DNA from: Sphingobium boeckii
GTDB lineage: Bacteria > Pseudomonadota > Alphaproteobacteria > Sphingomonadales > Sphingomonadaceae
Direction: 5' to 3'
DNA length: 59,156 nucleotides
NCBI RefSeq assembly: GCF_014199215.1
Contig: NZ_JACIJC010000007.1
Span: forward strand, 1 to 59,156
Position numbers and translations under genes: made by a program. Below the pieces are notes generated by a model, which saw only the letters and a program-made list of their open reading frames with translations, ran no database searches and was not told where the DNA came from. Numbering within the stretch: position 1 is the stretch's first letter; every line of letters begins with the position of its first letter. Below, piece after piece: positions 41,718-50,678 of this stretch.

Positions 41718-43060
41718 GCGGCTTCCCTTTCCTTGTGATCCAGCGCGGCAGCACGGAAAGCGGCGCGCCCGGTGTAGAGCACCAGCGTCGCAGCCAGGCC
41801 GCATCCGAAGAAGACGACGCCAAGCGACCAGGCAATGCCGCCCGGGCTGGTGAAAATGGTGTCGGACAGAAAACCGACGATGAAATTGCCGGTCGTGAGC
41901 GCGATGAGCCCCGAGCAGATATTGTGCAGCGCCATGACCTGCCCGCGCATCTCATTGGGCACGATCATCGAGATGCCCGAATAGACCCCGGAGATATTCC
42001 AATTGAGGAACAAGGCGTTGAGCGCGTAACCCAGCAATGCGAGCGAGCCGGATGGCACCAGACAGGCGAATGTGCCAAACACCACCATGGACAGGCCACA
42101 GGCGATCGCGGCGAGCATCGGCGCATCCGAATGGCCGCGCTTCGTGAGCCAGGAGATCACCCAGCCGCTGTTGATGGCCGCGAAAATGCTGATCGGCATT
42201 CCGACGGCACCGAGCAGCCAGCCTGTTTCCGCAGCGCCCCAGCCATGGACCCGTATGAACAGCGCAGGAAACCAGCCGATGATCGCATAGACGCAGACAA
42301 GATTGAGCACCGTGCCCAGCATCAGCGATCCGAATGCCCGCGGATGTCTCTTGAAAAGCTGGATGATGGGCCGAAGGCTGATCGGCGGGGTCACGCCGGA
42401 AACGCCGTGACGCTTCGGCTCGCGGACCGTCAGCATGATGACGAGGGCGAGGAGAATGCCCGGTGCGCCGCACAGGATGAACACGATCTGCCAGGGGGCC
42501 ATGTTCTCGAACATGGCGTAATCGACGATAAGATGATCCGCCGTGACGAGAAACAGTCCCGAAAGGCCCATCGCCGCCGCGGTGCCGAGAGAACTGCCCG
42601 TGACGAATGTGCCATAGGCCTTGGGTCTTACGTCGGGCTCGAAATAATCTGCGATCAGCGAGGCGGCGCAGGGCACCAGAGCAGCTTCGCCGACTCCCAC
42701 GAGCATTCGCGCAAAGAACAATCCGCCGAAGCTGCTGGCAAAGGCGCATCCGATGGTGGCGGCGCTCCATAGCAGGAGGCCGATGACCAGCAGGGGCACC
42801 CGTCGTGATCGATCGCACCATATGCCCAGGGGGAGGCCCAACATGCTGTAAAACAGGCTGAAGGCCATGCCCTGCAACAGCCCGAATTGCGTATCGTTGA
42901 TATGGAGCGTCGCCTGCAACGGCACGATGAGCAGGCCGATCGACACCCGGTCCAGAATCGCCAGGGCATAGGCCAGCGTCAGCAGCGAGACGACATACCA
43001 GGCATATTTCCGCGGCGGCCAGTTATGGTCTTTTGCGGATGGCATGGCGAGCGCGATCAC
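41714..43060 (-). CDS. MFS transporter (spinster-like)
   Basis: 448 residues with about 12 membrane helices. The typical MFS start is YAWYVVSLLTLAYALAILDRVSIG, and loop 2-3 carries the motif GLPLGIWCDRSRRVPLLVIG. The DRxSIGLL opening matches the spinster-related MFS group that often carries aromatic or organic acids in sphingomonads. GTG at 43060 has GGAGGG five bases before it; ATG at 43045 is possible. It lies between the fused hydrolase and the FAD oxidase in one operon, so uptake of the cluster substrate is likely. Confidence 0.88.
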   Translation of the reverse strand: MIALAMPSAKDHNWPPRKYAWYVVSLLTLAYALAILDRVSIGLLIVPLQATLHINDTQFGLLQGMAFSLFYSMLGLPLGIWCDRSRRVPLLVIGLLLWSAATIGCAFASSFGGLFFARMLVGVGEAALVPCAASLIADYFEPDVRPKAYGTFVTGSSLGTAAAMGLSGLFLVTADHLIVDYAMFENMAPWQIVFILCGAPGILLALVIMLTVREPKRHGVSGVTPPISLRPIIQLFKRHPRAFGSLMLGTVLNLVCVYAIIGWFPALFIRVHGWGAAETGWLLGAVGMPISIFAAINSGWVISWLTKRGHSDAPMLAAIACGLSMVVFGTFACLVPSGSLALLGYALNALFLNWNISGVYSGISMIVPNEMRGQVMALHNICSGLIALTTGNFIVGFLSDTIFTSPGGIAWSLGVVFFGCGLAATLVLYTGRAAFRAAALDHKEREAA

Positions 43061-44754
43061 AGCGCGCCCTCCAGAGCGAATGCGGTGAGGAAGGTTTCGA
43101 CCGCCGCGGCGGCATCTTCGATGGTATCAGGCCGTGGCAGCGCGCGGGCGCTGGGCAGACTGCCAGCCACATTGGTCACCGCTCCATAGCCCGGGTCGTC
43201 GGGTCGCGAGAAGAGCAATGCGGGCTGACTGAAAGCCGAATAGGATTCCGCATTGTCGATCTGGGCCAGCGCGCCGACGGCATCGCCATAATGTTCCGGT
43301 TGCTTCAATATGCCGAGCAGCGCGTCGTGCAGGCCGAACGCGTCGAACTGGGGAGCGATTGTGCGAAGCGCCGTGGCTTCGGTGGCATACCATGGCCAAT
43401 TCGCCTCGCCGTCACGCAGCATGTGCCAATAACGGTGAATGTGCCCACCCCCCGTATCGAATGGAAATTCGGGGCATATGGAATCGCTGTTGATCGCCAT
43501 TGTGCTGAAGCATCCGTCGAGAATGATATGGCCGAATTTGGCGGGATGACGCGCTGCGAGCAGCGTGCCCAGGGGGGTGGCAAATCCCGTGGCCAGAATA
43601 TCGGCCTTTCCGATTCCGAACTGGTCAAGCATGGCTTCGAGCGCGTCCGCCATGGATATCAGCGACGGCGACGGGAGCGCGGCGGATTCCCCGAAGCCCG
43701 GCAGATCGGGCACAATCGTGGCGCGGGTGGACAATGCCTGCTGCCAGCGCAGCGCGTGCAGGGTGGTGGGCGCGGACAAAATCAGCAGCGGCGTTCCGCT
43801 TTGCGGCCCCGCGCGATTGACCAACATCGGACCATGCGGAAGGTCGGCATAAATCCGGCGTTGAACAGGTTGCTGTGGCGGGGCCGCATGGACAGCCTTG
43901 TCTTGCGATGCTTCCCTGAAAGACCTTTCCAGCCATGCCAACCATTTCGATCGATCGGACCCCAGTCGCTCGACGGTCAATGCAGCGTTATCCTGTGTCG
44001 GAACGCGCGCGAGATGCGCGTAAAGCACATCGCTCTCTTTGGCAGCGATCAGCGTTTCGGACTTAACCTTGAGCAGAGCGGGCTTTGGATCATAGCGCAT
44101 GGCAGCCGCATAGGCCGCCGCATAATTCGGCCCGGCTGCGAAAAAATCGATGATATAGTCCGCGATCCAGCCATCCGTCGGCGTTGCGATCGCCATGCGC
44201 GTTTGCGGTCGCTGATCGAACCAAGGGAACCAGCGCACCATATCGCGCATCCGCGTCCATTCTGCCGCCAGATAAGCGCCCGATCCGTCGATCGTGAACG
44301 GGCGCATATATTGGTCGATAAAAGCCACATCCGCAGCTTGCTCCGGGATCGAAAGGCCATCCAGGATCAGTCGGCAGGGCTGCCCGGTCCGCGCCGCATG
44401 TTCGAGCGCGATTTTCGCACTGGTGTGGGTTGCGTACAGGGGGGCGTGACTGAGCCCGAGCGCCGCGAGAGCCGCGCCCAGCGCATCGGCGAAATCCGCG
44501 ATCGTGGGTGAAGCCTGATCGAGTGGTTCGGAGTTGCCATAGCCGGGGGTGTCGAGCGCATAAACGCAAAATTCCTGCGACAGATACTGCATCGTCTCGA
44601 TGTGCAGGCGTGACGATCGGGGGGAGTCGTGAAGCATGACAACGGCTGGGCCTTGGCCGGCAACACGGTAGTGCAAGGCGCGTCCTGCTACGTCTGCGAA
44701 ACGCCGCTGCACGACGGCAGCCCCTTCAAAAAAGGCTGATTTGCCCACATCCAT
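43057..44754 (-). CDS. Fused double alpha/beta-hydrolase-fold protein lacking Ser nucleophiles
   Basis: 565 residues built of two alpha/beta-hydrolase folds (about 15-275 and 300-555). The first has VVMLHDSPRSSRLHIETM and the elbow LYATHTSAKIAL, with His at the nucleophile position as in the 36202 protein. The second has the elbow ILATGFATPLGTLL, where the position is Ala. Neither half has G-x-Ser-x-G. Half one may be catalytic in a non-standard way, half two structural or substrate-binding. The ATG at 44754 has GGAG eight bases upstream. First gene of a four-gene operon whose promoter region contains box d, shared with the divergent MFS gene. Confidence 0.85.
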   Translation of the reverse strand: MDVGKSAFFEGAAVVQRRFADVAGRALHYRVAGQGPAVVMLHDSPRSSRLHIETMQYLSQEFCVYALDTPGYGNSEPLDQASPTIADFADALGAALAALGLSHAPLYATHTSAKIALEHAARTGQPCRLILDGLSIPEQAADVAFIDQYMRPFTIDGSGAYLAAEWTRMRDMVRWFPWFDQRPQTRMAIATPTDGWIADYIIDFFAAGPNYAAAYAAAMRYDPKPALLKVKSETLIAAKESDVLYAHLARVPTQDNAALTVERLGSDRSKWLAWLERSFREASQDKAVHAAPPQQPVQRRIYADLPHGPMLVNRAGPQSGTPLLILSAPTTLHALRWQQALSTRATIVPDLPGFGESAALPSPSLISMADALEAMLDQFGIGKADILATGFATPLGTLLAARHPAKFGHIILDGCFSTMAINSDSICPEFPFDTGGGHIHRYWHMLRDGEANWPWYATEATALRTIAPQFDAFGLHDALLGILKQPEHYGDAVGALAQIDNAESYSAFSQPALLFSRPDDPGYGAVTNVAGSLPSARALPRPDTIEDAAAAVETFLTAFALEGAL

Positions 44755-44812
44755 GACCACTGCTCCATCAGGCCGACATGGCGCGTCCGACATAAGGCTT
44801 GCGCAAAGTCAT

Positions 44813-44832
44813 TTGATATATTCTTATAACGT
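44813..44832. promoter_or_regulatory. 20-bp regulon box (copy d, inverse orientation)
   Basis: Plus strand TTGATATATTCTTATAACGT. Read inversely it is ACGTTATAAGAATATATCAA, aligning with the other copies at the invariant G3, T4, C18 and A19. It is the only box between the fused-hydrolase operon and the divergent MFS gene, so it may serve both. Confidence 0.5.
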
Positions 44833-44879
44833 ATGGTGCGGCATGGTCGACCGCTTGTCCAGTCCTGGAGTGAAGATTG

Positions 44880-46142
44880 ATGAACGTCCAAGCTTGGCAG
44901 GGGACGCCTGCGGGATCCCGCGAGACGCGGCAGGGCTGGCTAGTCGTTGCCTCGGCGATGATCGGCGTCGCGCTCGGTCTCAGCCCCATTCCCTTTTACA
45001 CCATCGGCATGTTCGCGCCGGAATTGTCGCGTGAATTCGGCTGGAGCTTCGCGTCCATGATGGGAAGCATCGGCGTCCAATCCGCCGTGGTCATGGTGGC
45101 CAGTCCGCTCGCCGGTTTCGCGATCGATCGTTATGGTGCACGTCCCGTCGCACTCATCTCTTTGGGCCTGTTCGGCCTGTGCTTCATGAGCCTGTCTCTG
45201 AGCACCGGATCATTGACATTATTCTATGGGCAGTGGGTGATCATGTCGGTGCTGGGCGCGGGCACGCTTTCGGCGACCTGGACCCGCGTCGTGAACGGAT
45301 GGTTCGACAAGAACCGCGGTCTTGCGCTGGGCATTGCAAGTTCGGGCACCGGCATCACCGGGTTTTTGATCAAGCCGTTTGCCGCTTGGATCATTGCCGA
45401 TTTCGGCTGGCGCACGGCCTTCGTCGCCATCGGCGCACTGCCGATCCTGATCGGCATTCCGATGGTGCTCTGGCTGTTTCGGGAAAACCGGAAGGCCAAT
45501 CTGGCCGTTGCGACTCCGGGTGCCGAGGAGCCGGTCGAGGAATATGGCATGACGCTGGGCCAGGCGCTTCGCAGCGTGAAATTCTGGATCCTGGCGGTCT
45601 CGTTCTTCCTCATATCCTTCGCATTGACGGCACCCACGCCAAATCTTGAAAACATCCTCAGGTCGTTCAAGTTCGAGCTGGCGGAGATCGGGGCGATCAC
45701 GGCCAGTTTCGGCCTTGCCGTCATTGCCGGGCGGATCATCGGCGGCTGGCTCTTGGATCGCTTCTGGGCGCCTGCGTGCGCTTTCATGATCCTGCTTATC
45801 CCAGCCATTGGAAGCTGGCTGCTTTCAGGCGACGCGCTTGGAAGCGAGGGTGCCTTTGCCGCCGTGCTATTTATCGGCTTTGGCGCAGGTTTCGAATTCG
45901 ACCTCCTGGCCTTTCTCATCAGCCGCTATTTCGGCCAGCGCAATTATGGCGTGATCTATGGCTGCTTCTACACGGTTATCGCTTTTGGCGGCGGGCTTGG
46001 GCCGGTGGTCTATGGATACGCGTTCGACATGACGGGTTCGTATGGCACCGCGCTTCGCCTTGGCATCGGCTTTGTGATTACCGGCGGTGCGCTGCTTCTG
46101 CTGCTGGGGCGCTATCCAAAATGGGAGAAAGAGGCCGGATAA
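44880..46142 (+). CDS. MFS transporter (oxalate:formate/monocarboxylate-like)
   Basis: 420 residues with 12 helices: SAMIGVALGLSPIPFYTIGM, SPLAGFAIDRYGARPVALIS, NGWFDKNRGLALGIASSGTG and RIIGGWLLDRFWAPACAFM. The WF.KNRGLA.GI and the first-loop D-R-x-G motifs fit the OFA/MCT-like group that carries mono- and dicarboxylates. The ATG at 44880 has GGAG nine bases upstream. Transcribed alone from the box d region toward the TonB receptor, it likely moves the cluster substrate or a product acid. Confidence 0.88.
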   Translation: MNVQAWQGTPAGSRETRQGWLVVASAMIGVALGLSPIPFYTIGMFAPELSREFGWSFASMMGSIGVQSAVVMVASPLAGFAIDRYGARPVALISLGLFGLCFMSLSLSTGSLTLFYGQWVIMSVLGAGTLSATWTRVVNGWFDKNRGLALGIASSGTGITGFLIKPFAAWIIADFGWRTAFVAIGALPILIGIPMVLWLFRENRKANLAVATPGAEEPVEEYGMTLGQALRSVKFWILAVSFFLISFALTAPTPNLENILRSFKFELAEIGAITASFGLAVIAGRIIGGWLLDRFWAPACAFMILLIPAIGSWLLSGDALGSEGAFAAVLFIGFGAGFEFDLLAFLISRYFGQRNYGVIYGCFYTVIAFGGGLGPVVYGYAFDMTGSYGTALRLGIGFVITGGALLLLLGRYPKWEKEAG

Positions 46143-46216
46143 AAGCATCTTATATCAATCGGTTATCGCTGCAGGCCTTTTACTTCTTGACTCATGGGCA
46201 GGAATCATTTGTCTTA

Positions 46217-46236
46217 ATGGTATAAGAATAATACAA
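46217..46236. promoter_or_regulatory. 20-bp regulon box (copy c)
   Basis: Plus strand ATGGTATAAGAATAATACAA; inverse TTGTATTATTCTTATACCAT. It lies 58 bases before the TonB receptor ATG. Confidence 0.6.
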
Positions 46237-46294
46237 ACATGTGACGAAGCGCGATTTCGCAACGGGACGGCTTCAGCGAGAGAAGGGGTATAAA

Positions 46295-48553
46295 ATGACT
46301 TTTAGACTTTCCATTCGGGCTTCGTATCTTGCACTGGCAGCCAGCGCGCTGGCTGCGACGGGCACCACCGCCATGGCGCAGACGCCCGACCAGGCGGCTG
46401 AAACCGTCGAGGAAGAAAGCGGCGGTTTCGCTGGTCAGGATATCGTCGTCACGGCGCAGCGTCGTCCCGAGCGTCTGCAGGACATCCCTCTGACGGTGAC
46501 CGCGTTCAACGCAGAGACCATCAAGAGCCTCAATCTCAACGACGCGATCTCGGTTTCGAAATACGTCCCGTCGATGATTTCGCAGCATAATGCGGGTCTG
46601 GCCACCGCCAACTCCTATTTCTTGCGCGGCCTTGGCAATACGCAGTCAGCGGCAACCTTCGATCCGCCGGTCGGCACGTATGTCGATGACATTTATGTCG
46701 CGCGCCAGAACGCCAACAATTACGCATTTTTCGATACGGAGCGCGTCGAAGTGCTGCGCGGCCCGCAGGGCACGTTGTTCGGCCGCAACACGACGGGTGG
46801 TGCGGTTGCGATCATCATGCGCAAGCCCAAGGATGAGGTTGGTGCGAAATTCGAAATGTCCGCCGGCTCGTTCGATCGCGTCACGGCCAAGACCAGCATC
46901 GACCTGCCGATTTCCTCGACGATCCTGACGAAATGGTCCGCCTTCTATGTCAAGGACGATGGCTATCTCAAGAATATCACGACGGGCGAGACCCTGAACG
47001 GCGAACGCAGCTATGGCTTCCGCGGCGATCTGCGTCTGTTGCCGACCGATGATCTGACCATCGATCTGTCGGGCGAATATACCAGCAACACCGGCACCTA
47101 TTTCGGTGTGCGCACGCTGCCCACGCCGTCGTCGCGTTTCGGCACGACCACCACGCCGGTGTTTTACGAAGCGGCCACCAACATGCGGCAGACGAGCTGC
47201 AAGGGCGATCCCGTCACCACCTTGCTCACGACCGGCGACGGCCTTTGCCTGAATTCGGAGAACTATGCGGCATCGGCCAACATCACCTATTCGCCGGACG
47301 CCGGCACGCTTCAGGCGATCGTTGGATATCGCAAGCAGGATCAGGGCTATATCAACAATTACAGCTCAGGTACGGTCAACAAATTTGCCGGCTTCATCCT
47401 GGCGGACAAGATCGACAACTCCCAGCATTCGGGCGAATTGAAATGGAATAGCGAGCTTTTCGACGGCAAGCTCAAATATGTCGCTGGCATATTCTATCTC
47501 AAGGAGATCAACGATCTTTCGACGGCGACCTTCTCGGGCGGCACGACCGCTTATAATCTGACCGCGGATGTCCGCTTCCATCAGGAAGTCGAAACGGCGG
47601 CGGCTTATGCGCAAGGTGATTATGAGATCGTTCCCGATCTGATCGCGACGCTTGGCGCCCGCTACACCTGGGAAGTCAAAAATCTCGATTTCTTCCGGTC
47701 CGATCGCTTCCCGGGCTTTGGCTATGACAGCGCAGCCGTGATCGCCACGGGGGTTCCGTTGCGCCAGACCCAGAGCCGGGTCACCCCGCGCATCGCGCTG
47801 TCCTACAAGTTCGATCCCAACGTGCTGGTGTTCGCTTCGGCCACGAACGGCTTCAAGTCGGGCGGCTGGAACGGGACCAACAGCAACCCCGCACTGGTCC
47901 TGCCGTTCCGCCCCGAAGTCACATGGTCCTATGAGACCGGCTTCAAATCGGAACTGTTCGATCGCAAGCTACGCTTGAACGGCAACGTCTATCTGGCGAT
48001 CACCAAGGATCTTCAGGTTACATCCGGCATCATCATCCCGCCATTGACCACGGTTTCGCAACTTGCGCGCAATGCGGGCAAGCTTCAGACCTATGGTTTC
48101 GAATGGGAAGCAGCGTTCTCGCCCAACCGGTATTTCAACATCTTCGTGAACGGCTCCATCAATCGCGGCAAATATCTGTCGACCGTTCAGACACCGGGCG
48201 TGCCAGCCAATCTGCAGATCCAGACATCCACCGTTCCGGTGCGTGTGCCTGATTTCCAGATCGCTACCGGTGCCACCTTCAAGGTGCCAGTCGATGCACT
48301 GGGTGGCGATCTCGGCATCACCGGTGCATTCCGCCATAACTCGCCCTATTTTGTTGCGGCACTCAATACGGCGGCAGCGCCCACCGAGAATTTTGTCGAT
48401 CTGACGGCGACCTATGACAATGAAGACGGTAAATGGGGGGCATCCTTCGGGGTGACCAACCTGACCAAGCAGGAAACCATCACGGCGAACTTCATCTCGC
48501 TCTTTCCTGGCGATCCGCGCCGCTTCACCGGGCGTTTCTGGTTCAACTTCTGA
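46295..48553 (+). CDS. TonB-dependent receptor of the catabolic cluster
   Basis: 752 residues. A signal peptide is visible (ASYLALAASALAATGTTAMA), then a TonB box (GQDIVVTAQRRPERLQDIPL). The plug follows (DAISVSKYVPSMI, SYFLRGLGNTQSA, VEVLRGPQGTLFGRNTTGGA), with a barrel ending in FTGRFWFNF with terminal Phe. The QRRxExLQDxPL plug class is frequent in sphingomonads for plant- or xenobiotic-derived organics. Flanked by an MFS gene and the GntR gene and preceded by box c, it probably brings the cluster substrate across the outer membrane. The ATG at 46295 follows AGAAGGGG. A classical terminator follows. Confidence 0.93.
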   Translation: MTFRLSIRASYLALAASALAATGTTAMAQTPDQAAETVEEESGGFAGQDIVVTAQRRPERLQDIPLTVTAFNAETIKSLNLNDAISVSKYVPSMISQHNAGLATANSYFLRGLGNTQSAATFDPPVGTYVDDIYVARQNANNYAFFDTERVEVLRGPQGTLFGRNTTGGAVAIIMRKPKDEVGAKFEMSAGSFDRVTAKTSIDLPISSTILTKWSAFYVKDDGYLKNITTGETLNGERSYGFRGDLRLLPTDDLTIDLSGEYTSNTGTYFGVRTLPTPSSRFGTTTTPVFYEAATNMRQTSCKGDPVTTLLTTGDGLCLNSENYAASANITYSPDAGTLQAIVGYRKQDQGYINNYSSGTVNKFAGFILADKIDNSQHSGELKWNSELFDGKLKYVAGIFYLKEINDLSTATFSGGTTAYNLTADVRFHQEVETAAAYAQGDYEIVPDLIATLGARYTWEVKNLDFFRSDRFPGFGYDSAAVIATGVPLRQTQSRVTPRIALSYKFDPNVLVFASATNGFKSGGWNGTNSNPALVLPFRPEVTWSYETGFKSELFDRKLRLNGNVYLAITKDLQVTSGIIIPPLTTVSQLARNAGKLQTYGFEWEAAFSPNRYFNIFVNGSINRGKYLSTVQTPGVPANLQIQTSTVPVRVPDFQIATGATFKVPVDALGGDLGITGAFRHNSPYFVAALNTAAAPTENFVDLTATYDNEDGKWGASFGVTNLTKQETITANFISLFPGDPRRFTGRFWFNF

Positions 48554-48576
48554 TCCCGATCCGCTGGATTTCAAGA

Positions 48577-48607
48577 GGGGGCTGCCAAATGGCGGCCCCC
48601 TTTTTTT
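48577..48607 (+). terminator. Intrinsic terminator after TonB receptor
   Basis: GGGGGCTGCC, loop AAAT, GGCGGCCCCC (10-bp stem with one G-U) followed by seven T. It separates the receptor transcript from the GntR gene. Confidence 0.92.
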
Positions 48608-48722
48608 CGTTTACGTCTCAGCGCGAAGCAATTCTTTCCTCGCTATCCGATCAGTTTGACTCTTTTTTCCATCGATTTCTTGACGCCGGCCTGAAAAAAC
48701 GAAACTAGGCGATGGCTATTTC

Positions 48723-49520
48723 ATGAAGCAGGACGTCAAATCAGGGGGTGGTATAGTGATTGACCGGGCTGCGGCGGTACCTTTGTATCACCAGATTTAT
48801 CTTCAACTGAGAGATGAGATTTTAAGCGGCCAGCGGCCCACCGGCAGCGCGCTGCCGACCGAGCAGGAACTGTCCGAAATTTATGCCGTGTCGCGCATCA
48901 CCGCGCGTCGGGTTCTCACCGAATTGGCGCAGCAGCATTTCGTGGAGCGCAAGCGCCGACTGGGCACGCGCGTCATCTTTCAGTCGCCCGCCACGCCGAT
49001 GGAAGCCAATATCGATCAGGCTGTCGATTCACTGCTGGCGTTCGGCCGCCGCACCCCTGTCACCGTGATCGAGGTCGCAACCGAAAACCCTTCGGCCATT
49101 GTCGCCAGCGCCTTGAAAATAGACCCCACCGATCAGGTCATTCGTGCTGTGCGCGTCCGTTCCATGGATGGCGAGCCACTCGGTTATATCGTCAGCTATG
49201 TGCCCGCAGCACTTGGTGACGTGATCACGACCGCCAATCTGGCCAAGGCGCCGATCCTCAAGATACTTGAAGAAGCGGGTCACCGGGCGGTGCAGGCGGA
49301 GCAGACGATCAGTGCGATGCAGGCTGATGCCGTCATTTCTCAGGCGCTCAACATCGAATCGCGTTCCGCGCTGTTGCGGATCGCGCGCACCACCTATGAC
49401 AAGGATCATAAACCCTTCCTCCTGACTTTCGCGCACTACCGCGCCGACAAATTCACGATCCGGCTTGATCTCCAGCATCCGGGCGGTGCCACCTTGACGC
49501 CGACCATCACGCAAGGCTGA
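48723..49520 (+). CDS. GntR-family regulator with UTRA domain
   Basis: 265 residues. The N-terminal winged helix (about 18-80) reads PLYHQIYLQLRDEILSGQRP, then LPTEQELSEIYAVSRITARR VL. The C-terminal UTRA effector domain (about 100-255) shows VIRAVRVRSMDGEPLGYIVS YVP and RIARTTYDKDHKPFLLTFAH YRADKF. HutC-type regulators are usually repressors released by a substrate or intermediate and bind T/A-rich palindromes. It sits in the middle of the cluster and is the natural candidate for the 20-bp boxes. ATG at 48723 is shown; GTG at 48756, with AGGGGG seven bases upstream, may be the true start. No box lies before its own gene. Confidence 0.9.
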   Translation: MKQDVKSGGGIVIDRAAAVPLYHQIYLQLRDEILSGQRPTGSALPTEQELSEIYAVSRITARRVLTELAQQHFVERKRRLGTRVIFQSPATPMEANIDQAVDSLLAFGRRTPVTVIEVATENPSAIVASALKIDPTDQVIRAVRVRSMDGEPLGYIVSYVPAALGDVITTANLAKAPILKILEEAGHRAVQAEQTISAMQADAVISQALNIESRSALLRIARTTYDKDHKPFLLTFAHYRADKFTIRLDLQHPGGATLTPTITQG

Positions 49521-49546
49521 CCATCTGGGCGTGGACAACGCCATAA

Positions 49547-49566
49547 TTGTTATATAAGCCATACAA
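49547..49566. promoter_or_regulatory. 20-bp regulon box (copy b)
   Basis: TTGTTATATAAGCCATACAA, 26 bases after the GntR stop and 95 bases before the next start codon. Confidence 0.6.
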
Positions 49567-49661
49567 ATGAGCATTGATGTGAACTTGCCGAGGGTGAGCG
49601 CATCGATGATCTGGGGCCGTGTGCATTTCGCGCGCCGGACTCATCAGATCAGGAGTATCAG

Positions 49662-50678
49662 GTGAAAGCATTTCAGATCGGCGAACAAAGCGGAATCCAG
49701 AGCCTGACGGCGACGACGCGGCCAGATCCCGTCGCAGCGGCGGGCCAGGTGGTGGTCGCGCCGCGCCTCATCAGCCTCAACAATCGCGACATTCAGATCC
49801 TGCGCGGATCCTATGGTGCCAAAAAGCCGCAGGAGCGGGTTCCCGTGTCCGAAGGCGTGGGCATCATCACGTCGGTCGGTGACGGCGTCACTGCGTTCGC
49901 CGTGGGTGATCGCGTGATCAGCAGTCACTTCGTCAACTGGTCGGGCGGCGATTTTGGATATCATGCCTTCGGCTTCGATCTGGGTGTGACGCATGATGGC
50001 TGGCTGGCCGAGCGCGTCGCCATCCCCGCTCATGCTCTCATTCGCGTGCCTGAAGCGTTGTCGGACGCGCAGGCCGCGGCACTGCCTTCGGCAGGGTTGA
50101 CCGCCTGGAATGCCCTGGTGGAAGTCGGCAAGGTCAAGGCCGGCGATCTCGTTCTTTGCCTTGGCACGGGCGGCGTGGCGACATTTGCGCTTCAGATCGC
50201 CAAGGCCAATGGCGCGCGCGTGGCCATCACCTCGTCCAGCGACGAGAAGCTTGCCCTTGCCCGAACGCTGGGTGCCGATATCACGATCAACTATCGCACG
50301 AGCGCCGATTGGGCCGCCGAACTGATGGCGCAGACCGGCAATACGGGGGCCGACATCGTGGTCGAAACCGGTGGCCAGGGCACGCTGGGCCAATCCATCG
50401 CCGCGGCGGCGGTCAACGGGCGCATCGTCATCATCGGTGTGACCGCGGGTCAGGGCTTGAGCGTTCCGAATTATGGAACGATCATCGGCAAGAATCTGAC
50501 GCTGAAGGGCATCGCGAACGGCAGCAATGCCATGCTCGCCAAACTGGTGCGCGCGGTTGAGGTCAACAAGATCGATCCTCTGGTTGCCAAGACGTTCAAA
50601 TTCGATGAAGCGCCCGAAGCCTATGCCTATTTTGCGGCGGCCGAACATGTGGGCAAGGTGATGATCGAATTGGCATGA
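49662..50678 (+). CDS. Zinc-free MDR oxidoreductase (quinone-reductase-like)
   Basis: 338 residues. It has a GroES-like N-domain (SLNNRDIQILRGSYG, VPVSEGVGIITSVGDGVTAF AVGDRV) and a Rossmann domain (LVLCLGTGGVATFALQIAKA). No catalytic zinc ligands are seen, so a quinone/enoyl-reductase-type activity with NADPH is more likely than alcohol dehydrogenation. GTG at 49662 follows AGGAG at seven bases. It is coupled to the MmgE/PrpD gene by ATGA and preceded by box b. Confidence 0.88.
   Translation: MKAFQIGEQSGIQSLTATTRPDPVAAAGQVVVAPRLISLNNRDIQILRGSYGAKKPQERVPVSEGVGIITSVGDGVTAFAVGDRVISSHFVNWSGGDFGYHAFGFDLGVTHDGWLAERVAIPAHALIRVPEALSDAQAAALPSAGLTAWNALVEVGKVKAGDLVLCLGTGGVATFALQIAKANGARVAITSSSDEKLALARTLGADITINYRTSADWAAELMAQTGNTGADIVVETGGQGTLGQSIAAAAVNGRIVIIGVTAGQGLSVPNYGTIIGKNLTLKGIANGSNAMLAKLVRAVEVNKIDPLVAKTFKFDEAPEAYAYFAAAEHVGKVMIELA

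Noticed and set aside
43033-44511. 492-codon plus-strand frame opposite the fused hydrolase
   Set aside because: It is the antisense of a clear alpha/beta-hydrolase double fold and shows Arg/Gln/His-rich shadow composition.
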